This document shows positions 31,960-42,518 of a stretch of DNA of 64,000 nucleotides, piece after piece. Location of the stretch: assembly GCA_003194525.1 (NCBI GenBank), contig NBIV01000136.1:141259-205258 (forward strand). Direction: 5' to 3'. The position numbers and the translations under genes are program-made. Numbering within the stretch: position 1 is the stretch's first letter; every line of letters starts with the position of its first letter. The notes beneath the pieces are model-generated. The model did no database searches and was not told the origin of the DNA. It saw nothing but the letters and a program-made list of their open reading frames with translations. The DNA is from Gracilariopsis chorda (Eukaryota; Rhodophyta; Florideophyceae; Gracilariales; Gracilariaceae).

Positions 31960-33589
31960 CTCTTAGGTGTTGGGTTGATCCAAGTGGTGACTGGACGTTA
32001 AGTCGTAGAACGTTTCCAGATCGGTTACCTCTTGGTTGTCCGGGTCGGAGTCAGATGAAGATTCTTCATCCCTGAGGGCATTAACAACCTCTGAGAGGAC
32101 ATGGATAGCTGGGGTACCCTGCTTAAGGGATTGAGCTACGCCATTCCGAATGCAGTTGAACCTTGAACCAGTGTGGTGGTCCTTGGCAAAGTGGTCTTCG
32201 CTGCGCATATATGGCACTTCATACGCTTGCCGTCTTTCCCGATAAGGTTGCAGCGCCTGTACGGTGTACTAGACCGCCCCTTGTAGCGGCTTGGCGGTAC
32301 GCCATATTGCTGGTAGAATGTACCTGCAGCGGGGGATGAGGCATTACCAGAAAGGGTTTTCCTTTCTTCCTCCAACTGGATCTGTTCTCTGAGAGCGGTC
32401 ACAAACCTATTGAAGGTGAACCAAGCGGTGGTCATTTGCGATATGGGCGTCTCTGCCCATGACTGGGTGAGAACAGCCTTACGCCAAAATAGTTTCTTAT
32501 GCTCATCTGAACGGAACTGCGGGGGGGCCTGAGGAGTAAGAGCGTTGATCTTATCCACCAGTTGAGTCAAACCTGAATCGGAGTCGGTCAAGTCCTTGTC
32601 CTTCATAACCTGATCGATGGTGATACGTTCCAACTCGGCTTGCGCAGCAAGCTGACGAGCTTTATTGTCATACTCGTTGAGCATGACCTTGACCATTGCC
32701 TGAAAGGACATATCCGGAGCGGTGTTCTCAAAGAAAAATTCCCGAGCGGGTCCACCAAAGGCATTCACAAAGAACTCCCATTCACAAAGAACTTCTGGCG
32801 CTGTTCTTGTGAGAGCTCAAATTTGTGAGCACACACTTCATAATCCCGAAGGGCGTACCGAATGAACTGTTCCTTTGAGCCGGTAAACTTCATGTCTTTG
32901 AAATAAGTGGCAACCGAAGCATCCTTCTTCGAAGTGTCCCTAGTTAGGTATCCAGGTGTAATCGAAGCGGTGTTGTGTCCTGAAGGTGGTAGGGTACCTT
33001 GAGGTATTTCCTGTGCGGTCGTTGCACTTCCACTTTGGTTTCCTGTCTGGTCATTCTGCGCTACCGATTGCGGTTAGAGCGCGTTTTGGACATAGAATGA
33101 CTGCGGAGGTTGTAGAGGAGATGGATACTCGGGCGGTTGTGCGTAATATGGATTCGAAAAGCAAATCTTCTTGTACGCTTCCACCATTTCGAGAACCTGA
33201 TTCTTCTCGTAACCGTAAGTGGAAGATATCCAAACAAAGGCCATGATAGTTCGACTAGCCCGGTCGGCTAGAGACAAAGAGTCCAATACGGCGGTTGGTG
33301 TCGGAAAGGCGTTGAAAACCCCTCCGGTGTCATGTAGCAGAACTACTGCATAAGCACCGTGTCGGAATGTTTCTCGGCTGAAGATGAGGACCGATGCCGG
33401 AAGGAATGACTCGATGTCCGTCTGTACCTTTTGTACGTCGTGTGACCCGTCGGCTAGGTACACGTTCTGCATATATTTTGCTAGGTATGAAACGGAGCTC
33501 GAAATATAGTCACGAGACTTGAAGATCTCGAGAAGTTTTAACAATGCGTCACGTTGCGCATTGCGCGCGTTGCTTGAGCTGCCCGCCAT
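31960..33589 (-). pseudogene. copia-1 gag
   Basis: The start codon at 33589 opens a 171-residue frame (MAGSSSNARNAQRDALLKLL...) ending in a stop at 33074. Related frames continue at 32136-32768 and 31963-32217. The zinc-knuckle region begins KCHIC near 32200-32215 and continues, after a frame shift, as DHFAKDHHTGSRFNC. An acidic tail (DEESSSDSDPDN) follows. Gag is recognised by position and knuckle rather than strong sequence similarity. Confidence 0.65.
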
Positions 33590-33621
33590 GAGGTAGTCCT
33601 ACGAAGAAACCAAATCGAGAT

Positions 33622-33943
33622 TGACGATTTCTCCGATGGTAGGCCCTTCTGCGCTGGCACGGCGGTAAGCGCGCTCCTAAAGGTGTAGAATGTAACGGTA
33701 AATAGAACCTGTAGTTAGGATAGACTTAAAAGACCAGAGCTGTCATCCGCCTCTGTGCGCAGCTAGAATACGGGCAACCGTATGGTCCTTTACTGCTTAT
33801 CTTCTCCTCGTCTATCGTTTTACTCTAGGGTAGAGACCAGTGTGGTGTAGTAGCTAGCCTAAATAAATTCTCTAACTACCAGACCGGTCGGTCAGATTCC
33901 ACCCGTCCAGGAGCTCACGTGAAACTAGGCTTACAGCCACACA
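33622..33943 (-). repeat. copia-1 5' LTR
   Basis: 322 bases, the same length as its partner, with about 6% mismatch by eye. The plus-strand ends are TGACGATTTC and AGCCACACA. Internal sequence begins just left of it, with the gag start codon at 33589, only about 32 bases away. The leader, including any primer-binding site, is therefore very short. Confidence 0.9.
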
Positions 33944-35149
33944 TTCACAAAGAAGCTGGATTCTGTGACACACACTAATTCCTACACCTTTAATTTCTGT
34001 GGCAGCAAGTTCTATAGCAGTTTGGTGGTGACTTTCCGCTATCAATATGTACGTGTTGCGAAAGATTTTGTTTCGCGTACCTTACTATTGGGTCCTCACC
34101 GCGGTTATTTGCGAAAAAGCAAGAGATACATAAGAGGTTAAATTATCTCAAGCAACAAATGAAGCACTTCAAAAACGGTACTTTGTCCGAAACATCGAGT
34201 ATATAAGGCAATGCAGCTATTAACGAATTCAAAGCTTTTTTTATCTTGGGATCCTCTTTTTGACTGGGTCTGAATCTGTAGATGGAGTTTGTGGAAGCTA
34301 TGTCTATGCGGCATACAGTACACTCTTGAAGTTTTCCTAAATTATATCTACAAAACAATAACTTCCAGGTTCATCAGAGAGAGATTTCATGCCACTGTTC
34401 TTCCTTTTTCTGGATCCGGTCAAAAAAGAGAGAGACGCATTGGAAGCAGAGAAAGAGATGCTACTATTGTTGAACTCTCAGAATTCAATTGCGAATTTGC
34501 CTAACCATGTCTGTCAGGGTGTAATATGACGCACTTAGATATTCTACTCTAGAAGTTCTCGAGATTATTGCACCTTTGAACTCTATATGAGGAAGAGAAC
34601 TAACTGCTCAATGAATATTTCTGTGAACCATTGTCGAGTACAGATTACAAGGAGTGCGATCGAGTTATTGCGGAGGTTTTCGGAGTTTCGGGTAGTCGAG
34701 TTGCACGTGCGATATTGGAAGTTCTGGATCTCATTAATAACCCCACCTGTTTCTTAAGCAATCAAAGAGCACCGGCACATCGCATGGAAAAATTCTCTAG
34801 TACCAATCACCAGGGCAGGGCAACAAAATCTTTGAAAATCTACATGACAGCATTACACAAACACCCGATATGAAGACCAGAGCAGATCAGTCTGCCACAG
34901 ATGGAACCGTAATCTATCGGTTGTATGATCATTCTGGTGCCACGTACAATTAGATAAAGGGCCTGGTACAGAGGCAGCTACTCTCACAGTTTGGGATATA
35001 AATTACGAGCATGTTATCATCAACTTTCCGTAGAGTGTCGTGACGTAGACGACAGTTTCAACTGGACTCAACCGGATTCAGTGCGATTCAAAAATAAAAA
35101 CTGATTCAACGCGATTCAAACTTGAGTCTCACATGGTCCCGTTTGGGGA
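33944..35149. other. Intergenic stretch between copia-1 and gypsy-1
   Basis: No supportable gene. Near 35050-35130 a short motif resembling 'GATTCA(A/G)..CGATTCAA' is repeated several times. The open frame at 34631-34873 has no recognised motif. Confidence 0.4.
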
Positions 35150-35940
35150 ACCGTGACTGTACTAGAATGGAATTTTGTGATTCACTGCTACGCTCACCCA
35201 CGCATTTGAGTATGCGCTATACTGTAGATAGTTTCCAGATAACTATAGCAGCCGCTGAGCCCTATAAAAGGGGTTACACCGGCCCCGTAAAATAAAGAGG
35301 GAACGTCAGGTGTCTGATGTAACACCTCGTTGAATGAGCTCACCCACAACGTGGGATAAGACCCGCAATAGCGGGGATAGCTCGATAACGTGACTACCCA
35401 TTAGCGGTACGTGTATGGATGGCAGGTGAGCTGGGCAGTTGAGCTCCCGCTTAGGCTGGGTGAGCTCGTTTTGATGTGCTCGGTAGATCACTACCGTTCA
35501 CTAAACAGAATAATATTTCTGTTTACCACACGGCAGTGCGCCCTTAATCAGATAAGTTCTTTGGTTCGGACAACGTCCGAACAGAGGAACTGGTTCGATC
35601 CTTATGCGGTCCCCCGGATAGGACTTGGACTGCAACTGTAGGACCGATCAGCTTCGCGGGCCGCGAGTTCATGTTTGTGTAGTACTTAGCCACAGACCAA
35701 GCTGGTCTGAGTAAAGGCATCGCGCACGCGGATGACATTCGTGCTGAGCGACATTGCCTCTTTGTGCTTTCGCTCCTTCACAACCATTCTCTTTAATTCC
35801 CTACTGGAAACTACAGTACCTATCCACGCCTACGCGTTAGCGAACAACACAAGTTGTTACACTGATTGAACTTCCTCTTCTCTCTTCTGACAAAAATTTC
35901 TTTCAATCGATAACCCAACTCACTTTCTCTTGGTATTCAG
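35150..35940 (+). promoter_or_regulatory. Presumed 5' LTR/leader of gypsy-1
   Basis: Noncoding DNA immediately upstream of the gypsy-1 gag start. A TATA box (TATAAAA, 35263-35269) would drive transcription rightward. Downstream lies a ladder of perfect hairpins: arms of 6 (35308-35327), 5 (35343-35355), 5 (35362-35375), 6 (35481-35496), 8 (35503-35524) and 8 bp (35564-35582). There is no second copy in the window, so LTR borders cannot be fixed. Confidence 0.5.
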
Positions 35941-35941
35941 C

Positions 35942-37020
35942 ATGGCCGAGACACCGTCTAGCATGATGAAAGCCCTGCTGCGAAGACAGGAAATCGAGAT
36001 GCATTCCCAATCGGCCTCGTTTTTGAATTTTGAAAGGGAGTACTATGAGCTTGCAGCCGTTGACACGACAACGCTGGATTCAACTCAAGGTGAGGAGTAT
36101 GAGAGGAGATTAGAACGTGTGGAGAGAGACCGTGATGATGTTCTCAAAGACATGGAAACTGCCAACCGACGAATAGCGGCTACCCGCTCAATTATAGCTA
36201 TGTCAAGTACAAGAACCGATGGCAGTGAGGCACCGACAGAACGCCGCGGAGCGTCACATCGCATCCAAGCGCAACCATGGTTTCAAGGAGCCGACTCGAA
36301 TGCCATCAGAGACCCATTTGAAGTCCTTGGAAAGGTAAAAGAAATTATTTCAGGCAACGAAGTACGGCAAATGCACTGGTTACCAGCACTCCTTACCATC
36401 CTGAATGGGTACGATCGCCAGTGGGCGGAGATGAAACTCAAAAGATTGCAATGGAAGAATATCCATGCCACGTTCCAGCACCATTTTGAATCTCCGGCGA
36501 TAAGAGACAAGCTTATTAGGGAACTCATGATTATTCGCCAGGAAGAATCTGAATAACTGCAAGAATATAGCGATCGATTTACGAGTCTCATGACACGCAC
36601 GGGACGGAACGGTGACGAAAAGACAGTCTTTGCAATGTACATCGAAGGCCCTGACTCTGGTCTGCACGACCTTATGCACGTAGCACGAGCAGCAACGCCC
36701 AACATGTGGAAACGAACAAGCCAAGGAACACCTCCAGTCTCGATCTCTGATGAGATCTCGAGCGCCATTACCCTTGACTCTTCACGGTCTTCAAGAAAGA
36801 AGAAAGAGCATATTAGCAGTGCTGGAAAGGAAGAAGCGCAAAAATGGAGCGGCAACAAGAAAAAACGCTGCGCGATATGCAGTTCGAGCACTCACCCGAC
36901 AAAAGACCACCGGGGGAAGCAAGGAGTATGAGCTCAGGGGAAGGGCAAACCCCTGGAACACCCGACGAGGGAGGAGCTTAAGAAGGAAGCCAAGTGTTTC
37001 AACTATAAGGAACCATGGAA
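35942..37020 (+). pseudogene. gypsy-1 gag
   Basis: The frame opens at 35942 (MAETPSSMMKALLRRQE), with a coiled-coil-like helical stretch of about residues 40-85 (EYERRLERVERDRDDVLKDM). The retrotransposon capsid-like region follows (WAEMKLKRLQWKNIHATFQHHF). A TAA at 36554-36556 interrupts it, and the frame continues with EYSDRFTSLMTR, typical of gag. Knuckle-like CAICSSSTHPTKDH lies near 36870-36915; a second, CFNYKEPWKLEHKF (37000), has lost its second Cys. Confidence 0.72.
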
Positions 37021-37154
37021 GCTGGAGCATAAGTTTACCCATGATGCGTAAAAAGCCCCAAGCTGCCAACCTGCACGTAGAGGGCTCCCTCGAACCGACA
37101 GATCCTCCGAGCGAACTACAGTAGCCTACATGGGCCAACAGAGAACTGCACGCC

Positions 37155-37881
37155 TTGATGGGCTATGAGGAATTTGACCCCGAATCGAAGCTGGTCGCAG
37201 ACATGTTGGACAACGACATTGGGAGAGACCCAGCCCTGAACGCCCTGTCTGCGGCTCCGGACGATGCTAAAGAATTACGTTACACCCCGATTCATCTGAA
37301 TGATGTACAACGATTGGCCATGGTGGACTCTGGAGACACATCAACGTTCATATCAACCAAGTTTGTGGAAAAAAAAACGGCATAGCATCAAAGAAACGTC
37401 CGGGAACATCCGTGACGGTCGCGGACAAGTAATGGGAGAACGTAAAGAGCTCGCGACAGTCACTGTCAAGAATGGGACTCGTACCGCGCTCGTCAAAGCC
37501 GAGCTAATGCGAACTCCACCTAAACGTGTCATGATTGTCGGCCTGCTGCACGTCACCGTGTTCGGGTATTCCATAGGAGGAGTACCACAGACGGTCGCCC
37601 TGGAATCAGACGAACAGCAACCCACGCGAAACCGCGTGGCAGACGAGGAAGACGCCGCACCAGAAAAGCGGCACACCCTTTCGAGCGTTTCTCATGAAGT
37701 GGCGGCAGCACTCAAGCGAGACCAGAGACTCCCGCTGTCAGCCAGATGTATGCATCCTCTTGCAGTACTCCGCGTACAGCCCAAAGCAACATCTCCCATC
37801 TCGAGTCGTGTTAACGTCGTTTCACATAAGGACAAAGAACGAGTCAACTCCGAGATCAACCGATGGCCGGTGGTAAAGTAA
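37155..37881 (+). pseudogene. gypsy-1 protease region
   Basis: The active-site motif MVDSGDTSTFIS (37320-37355) has the D-S-G triad. A frame shift in an A-rich run (37368-37378) follows, and the second frame continues the protease with VMIVGLLHVTVFGY and a linker to RT. Confidence 0.65.
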
Positions 37882-38983
37882 TCGAAACTGCACTGGCAGC
37901 CTGCGCAAATTCGTTTCCTATCCTAAGTGTTCCCAAGAAGGACGGTGATGGAAAGAAGGTTGATGTGAGACCGTGTGTAGACTTACGTCGACTCAACTCA
38001 CTCCTGCCCTGCTAGACTCCGAGTGCCCTCTATCAAAAGTACAGGACATCCTGGACTATATTGGATCGGTCGCAGGACCAGAAGCTGTTTTTACGACACT
38101 GGACATTAGGGATGGATACTTTCGGTTTCCAATCCCTGAATTGACCGAAACTGGGTTGCTTTTCGCTAGACAGGCACCGATTACAGAATTTGCGCGGCAT
38201 CGTTCGGTACGAAGATCATGTATGCAACGTTTCAGGAATTGATGAACAAAATCTTTCGTGATATCCCGTACGTAGAAGTGCACATTTATGACATAGTCGT
38301 TTTTTCAGCCACCATGGCAGAGCACGCAGAACATGTTAGGAGCGTCATCGAAACGCTTACACAATGGAACATCCCGATTAGAGCCGACAAATGTCGGTTT
38401 GGACAGAAGAAGGTTAACATTCTTGGCTTCATAGTCACTGGAGCAGGAATCAAGAAAGACCCAACTAAAGTGAAGGGCATCACCAGGTGGGAGCGTCCCC
38501 AAACCGTGAAGCAGCTCCTCAGCTTCTTCGCGGCAGCTAACTACTACCGACAGTTTATTCCACGCTTCTCTCATTTTTCAAAACACCTCGATATCGCCCG
38601 CAAGGGCCGACGCCCTCTACAGTGGACACCCAAAATGGAGGATGCATTCCATCAAATCAGAAAAAATATGTCTGAGGAGACAACCCTAGCCTACTCGGTA
38701 GAGGATAAGGAATTCTTGGTTGGAACCGACGCTTCGGACTACGGTCTTGGGGCATGGATTGGACAAAAAGCTAGACTCAACCGACATTCGTTTTTTAGCG
38801 TTCGCATCTTGCTCGTTGTCAAAATCTGAACAAAACTACGGAGCAACAAAAAAAGGACTTCTTGCAATAGTATGGGGATTGGAAAAGTTTCATTGCTACT
38901 TACTACGGCGCAAATTTGTCTTGTACACAGACCAAAGTGCCCTAACGTTTTTGCACACTGTGGGCGCCATCACAAAATGGTGA
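37882..38983 (+). pseudogene. gypsy-1 reverse transcriptase/RNase H, active site lost
   Basis: Begins with PKKDGDGKKVDVRPCVDLRRLNSLL (about 37930-38010), then shifts frame. Palm residues are at 38218-38829, where the YLDD-equivalent reads HIYD (38284-38295): the first catalytic Asp is Tyr. It continues with the connection region (ANYYRQFIPRFSHFSKHL) and RNase H (GTDASDYGLGAWIG, then KKGLLAIVWGLEKFHCYLL and LYTDQSAL, 38720-38983). RNase H is also split by one shift near 38770. Confidence 0.8.
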
Positions 38984-39428
38984 CGCAGGGGGGCCAAACT
39001 TAGCAATAAAGTAGGCTACAAATGGTGTCCTAGTAGCTAAAAGCCCCGTAGAGATGAAAATGATAAACAGAAATAGCGAAGAAATGGAAATGCAGGGACC
39101 AAACGGAGTCAACCTGCTAAGCAAATATGACAACGAAAAGGAGAGCAAAAAATCTCAATCCTAGAAAATTCTTTCAAAACTTTTTGAAACGGCTCGCGAC
39201 CAAAGACTTACGTCAATGGGCACTAGAAGTCAGACTCCCGGCTTCCAGTCATATAATTCGGATGTGTAGCGATTTCTGCAGCCTATCTACTTCTACAATA
39301 ACCAGAAGCAATCGCGCACAATCCTTATAGGGCTTCCAAAGGAGAGTTACTAACGGCGGGATATGCTTTCACTCTGTATCCAATCTGGCCCTTTGCAGGA
39401 AAGGTTGTACGGCACGTCGCCTGCGGAC
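38984..39428 (+). other. Tail of gypsy-1 truncated by the chromovirus LTR
   Basis: Degraded sequence downstream of the gypsy-1 RNase H. It has many stops and no integrase motif. It ends abruptly at the first base of the chromovirus 5' LTR. Confidence 0.45.
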
Positions 39429-40241
39429 TGAAGTGCAACGCACTCAGGGAGAGATTCCTGGTACTTGATCGTTTTCCCGATATTATCGGTTGTCTAGTGT
39501 TTATGTGAACTACGCCCCACAATGGTGGGTATGGAAACGTGGGGAACGGTTTTGGGTCAATTGGCGGTTGGCTACAGTAGTGGATGTTGCCATGAAATGT
39601 GGAGTATTTTAGTTGATTTTAGTTATTATTTTCACACCCATTTCTGGGAAGCTAGTACTTAGTGCGACAGCGCACTGCCGTCGCACCAGTAAACCTTCCC
39701 CAACAAGGGACCCCAACCTGGGGAATTGGCTCTAGTTGTTACCGCTTCCACACGTGCTGTACTCCTCCGTGGAGGGAAACGCCGTAAACCACGGGACATC
39801 TAACCCCCTTGCACATCTAAAGAGGCCCATTCTTGGGAGTATAATTGTTCCAATCACAGTGGTGTTTCGCCCTGTATAGGGAGTCCTGTCCACAGGCATT
39901 GCCGTATTTGTTCGTCGCTCTTGCGACTCACCCTCGCCCACTCTTCATCATTTTCCCCTTTCAGGGTAGTACATCCCGCTATCCGCGGCCCTCCTGTGTG
40001 CACCCACTCACACTACCCCACTCACGTGGGAACATACTTCTACTGAAGATCACACACCGCTCACGCGGATACCGATTCTTTGCCTTCATCTCCCTGCGCA
40101 AGTCGCGCCAGGTGTCCCTGGTCTTACAAACCAGCTTCGCCGTGAAACCTCCGGGAGAGCTCTACCCAACTGGGTTCACCTCTTGAGAGGAAGATCCCGG
40201 ACGTCTTTCGGTGTTTTTTCCCTTTGGGGCATTGCACCACA
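39429..40241 (+). repeat. Chromovirus 5' LTR
   Basis: 813 bases, TGAAGTGCAACG...CATTGCACCACA; the ends are imperfect inverted repeats (TGAAGTGCAA against TGTGGTGCAA). It contains the family hairpin (39662-39686, one mismatch), and its overall order of motifs matches the 3' LTR. Confidence 0.92.
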
Positions 40242-40244
40242 AAG

Positions 40245-40262
40245 TGGTCTCCCAACCTAGAA
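40245..40262 (+). promoter_or_regulatory. Candidate primer-binding site
   Basis: TGGTCTCCCAACC... starts three bases after the 5' LTR. TGG complements the CCA end of a tRNA, as expected for minus-strand priming. The tRNA cannot be identified without a tRNA set for the organism. Confidence 0.5.
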
Positions 40263-40346
40263 TCGGTTTTTGTTTTCCCTCTTACGAGGTTTGTTTTCAT
40301 TCACCGGAAGTTCCGTCATCGTTTCCCGTCGTAACAGTATTTTCTC

Positions 40347-42518
40347 ATGTAGAGAAATCCTTCCGATGCGGAGCCAGTGGTGACGCGTAGTCATTCCCAC
40401 GACAACGCGGACACTTCCGAAGTTCGGTTCGTACCCCGTATCCCTATACGGACAAGTTCCAGCCGTGCTGGCGCCGCTTCATCGCGGAATGATACCCCCG
40501 ACCGGGAACCCCGGAACCTCCTTTTGCCCTCGTTATCACCCCCCAGGGGAATGCAGCATCGACTCCGGCTGTTGCCGCAGTGCCCCAGGCACCCGAGCCT
40601 ACTCCCGCTGTCGCGGCTTCAAACCCCTGTGGAACGGGCGATACCACCGCCCAGGGGACTTCCCTGGAATCCCAGGTCCAAGCTCTGTCGAACGCCCATG
40701 ACAGCCTTGTAGGGAACTAAAATCCCTCCAAGAGGTGTTCTTGGCAACCCCCGTAAAGGAGGTTGCCGAGAAACTCCGTATTCTACGGTCTGACGTCAAC
40801 TCCGTGTTGGAGAGTTTGGGACAACCCGCCACCCTCATCGAAGGAGTTGAAGCCTGATTTGGTCGGATTGGTGCCCGCCTGGAGAAGCTAGAGCAGTTCG
40901 TCCTGATGGACAAACCATCCCCGGATGATCCGGTAAACGAGGCATCGCACAACGACCAGCTTGCTGGGAAGAAGAAACGCCGTCATCGACGGAAACACCA
41001 CCGAAAATATTCGGACTCCGATTCTTCGACATCGTCGGACTCATCCCGAAACCATTCGGTTAGCTCGAGCTCCTCGGACTCCGACTCGGAGGACGAGAAG
41101 CGAGGCTACTCCTCCCGCTCGAAGCGGTCATCGGCCACTAAAGGTGTGATCCGAACCCGCCAGAAGGGGAGAAGACACCCCGGTCTCCGGGAATTGAAAC
41201 CGACAAACCCGGATTACCGGAAGCTTTTATCATACCGGTACTGCCGGCTCGAAGATTCGTCACTTGGACGTACGCCCCGTGGTACGGGAAAGGTGTGAGA
41301 ATGCATTAAGCGAATGCAGCTCTCGCTCCGCAACCAGTATTTTACTGGAGAAGACCCAGTCCTAGTACTGGATTTCCTATCCCGCTTTGTAGCGGAGGCC
41401 GATATCCTCGGTATGAATGAGGGACAATCCTATTTGGCTTTGCCGTATTTCTTACAGGGAATGGCGGAGGACCAATACAACTCTGTCAGAGGATCTTCTC
41501 GTGCCTCCGAGGGAGGGGTTACTTGCTGGCCGGAGGCTGTGCAGTATCTTCTGCGCTCCTACGCCACAAACACCGCTATTCAGCAGGCTATCCTCGCTTT
41601 GCGAGATACACGCCAGCGTGCTGGAGAGACCCAGACCGATTACTCGGTGCGCCTTAACAAGGCTGTCCACAGATGTGGTAACGTATACCCCGCTGGGGAG
41701 CGCAGTACCATGTTCATCGATGGTCTTGACCCGGCATTCCGGAGTTTAGTTACCCGTTATCGGGAGTACAAGCGGAGGATCACATATCTCGAGCTGGTCC
41801 AACACGCTCGAGCGGAAGGGGATGCACTTCGTGCAAGAACTCCGAACAATCGGTCTGAATCCGCCACGGCGTTGTTGCTAAAAAGCGAAGCTTCCTCACT
41901 CCCGCTCACCGCGGATGGGAACCTGGACAGGGATTTGATACCGTGCATTTAGTGCAGGGGGATGGTGTGTCGATATCCACCAGTTATTTGCCGTCGACGA
42001 CAGAGATGACCCATGATACGGGAACAGAAGATCCTGTTCTATAAGGTGGTAACGGTCAGGTCCAACCCCAACGACTCCCGTTTTCAAAAGGTCAATCCCG
42101 TTATCAACGGCCTGGATGGACTGACACCCGCCCTGCGGTTCGCTTCTCCGATACTCGGAATAATAACCCGCGTGTCGCGGTGTTGGCTCTCATTTGCCAC
42201 TTTTGTTTTGCCCATGGCCATACCTCGCCTCAGTGTATCTGCTCACTGAAGGATATGACCAAGGTGGTGGCAAACGACGAGGCCTTCACTCCAGAGGAGA
42301 AACTTTCCGTCCCGACGGCTTCCTACCTCCGTGCTAAAACGGACTTTTCCCATGCCCTACCACAGACCATGCGTGCGCGGCAAGCTTCATACACCCCGAT
42401 TCGGGAGATCACGCAACCATCCGTTGCAACCCCCGCTTATGCGGATAGAAACCCCCGTCAACGGGATGAAGCACTGGTTGTCGAGGAACCCAACCCACCG
42501 CCGAAGGCGGAAAACTAA
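40347..42518 (+). pseudogene. Chromovirus gag
   Basis: The likely start ATG at 40347 is followed at once by TAG (40350). The frame then reads RNPSDAEPVV... as a Pro/Ser-rich N-terminus. A coiled-coil-like stretch (LATPVKEVAEKLRILRSDV, about 40740-40800) precedes a basic then Ser/Asp-rich segment (40960-41110). A capsid-like region (41314-41952) shows YFTGEDPVLVLDFLSRF and ETQTDYSVRLNKAVHRCG. A CCHC knuckle, CHFCFAHGHTSPQC (C-x2-C-x4-H-x4-C), is at 42187-42228. There are stops at 41296 and 41950 and at least one shift before the knuckle. The frame ends at 42518. Confidence 0.75.

Larger units (their letters stand above)
27880..33943 (-). mobile_element. copia-1, Ty1/copia LTR retrotransposon
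   Basis: 6.06 kb, read right to left. Two 322-bp LTRs (27880-28201 and 33622-33943) bracket gag, protease, integrase and RT/RNase H in the copia order, with integrase before RT. By eye the LTRs differ at about 20 of 322 positions, so the insertion is not recent. The 5-bp flanks (AATAA left, TTCAC right) do not match. RT/RNase H is one long open frame, but gag, PR and IN have breaks. Confidence 0.9.
35150..39428 (+). mobile_element. gypsy-1, decayed Ty3/gypsy element
   Basis: Gag, protease, RT and RNase H remnants in order on the plus strand. The integrase and 3' LTR are missing: coding fades after 38983, and the 5' LTR of the chromovirus begins at 39429. Several frame breaks and a destroyed RT active site mean that it is dead. 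Confidence 0.82.
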
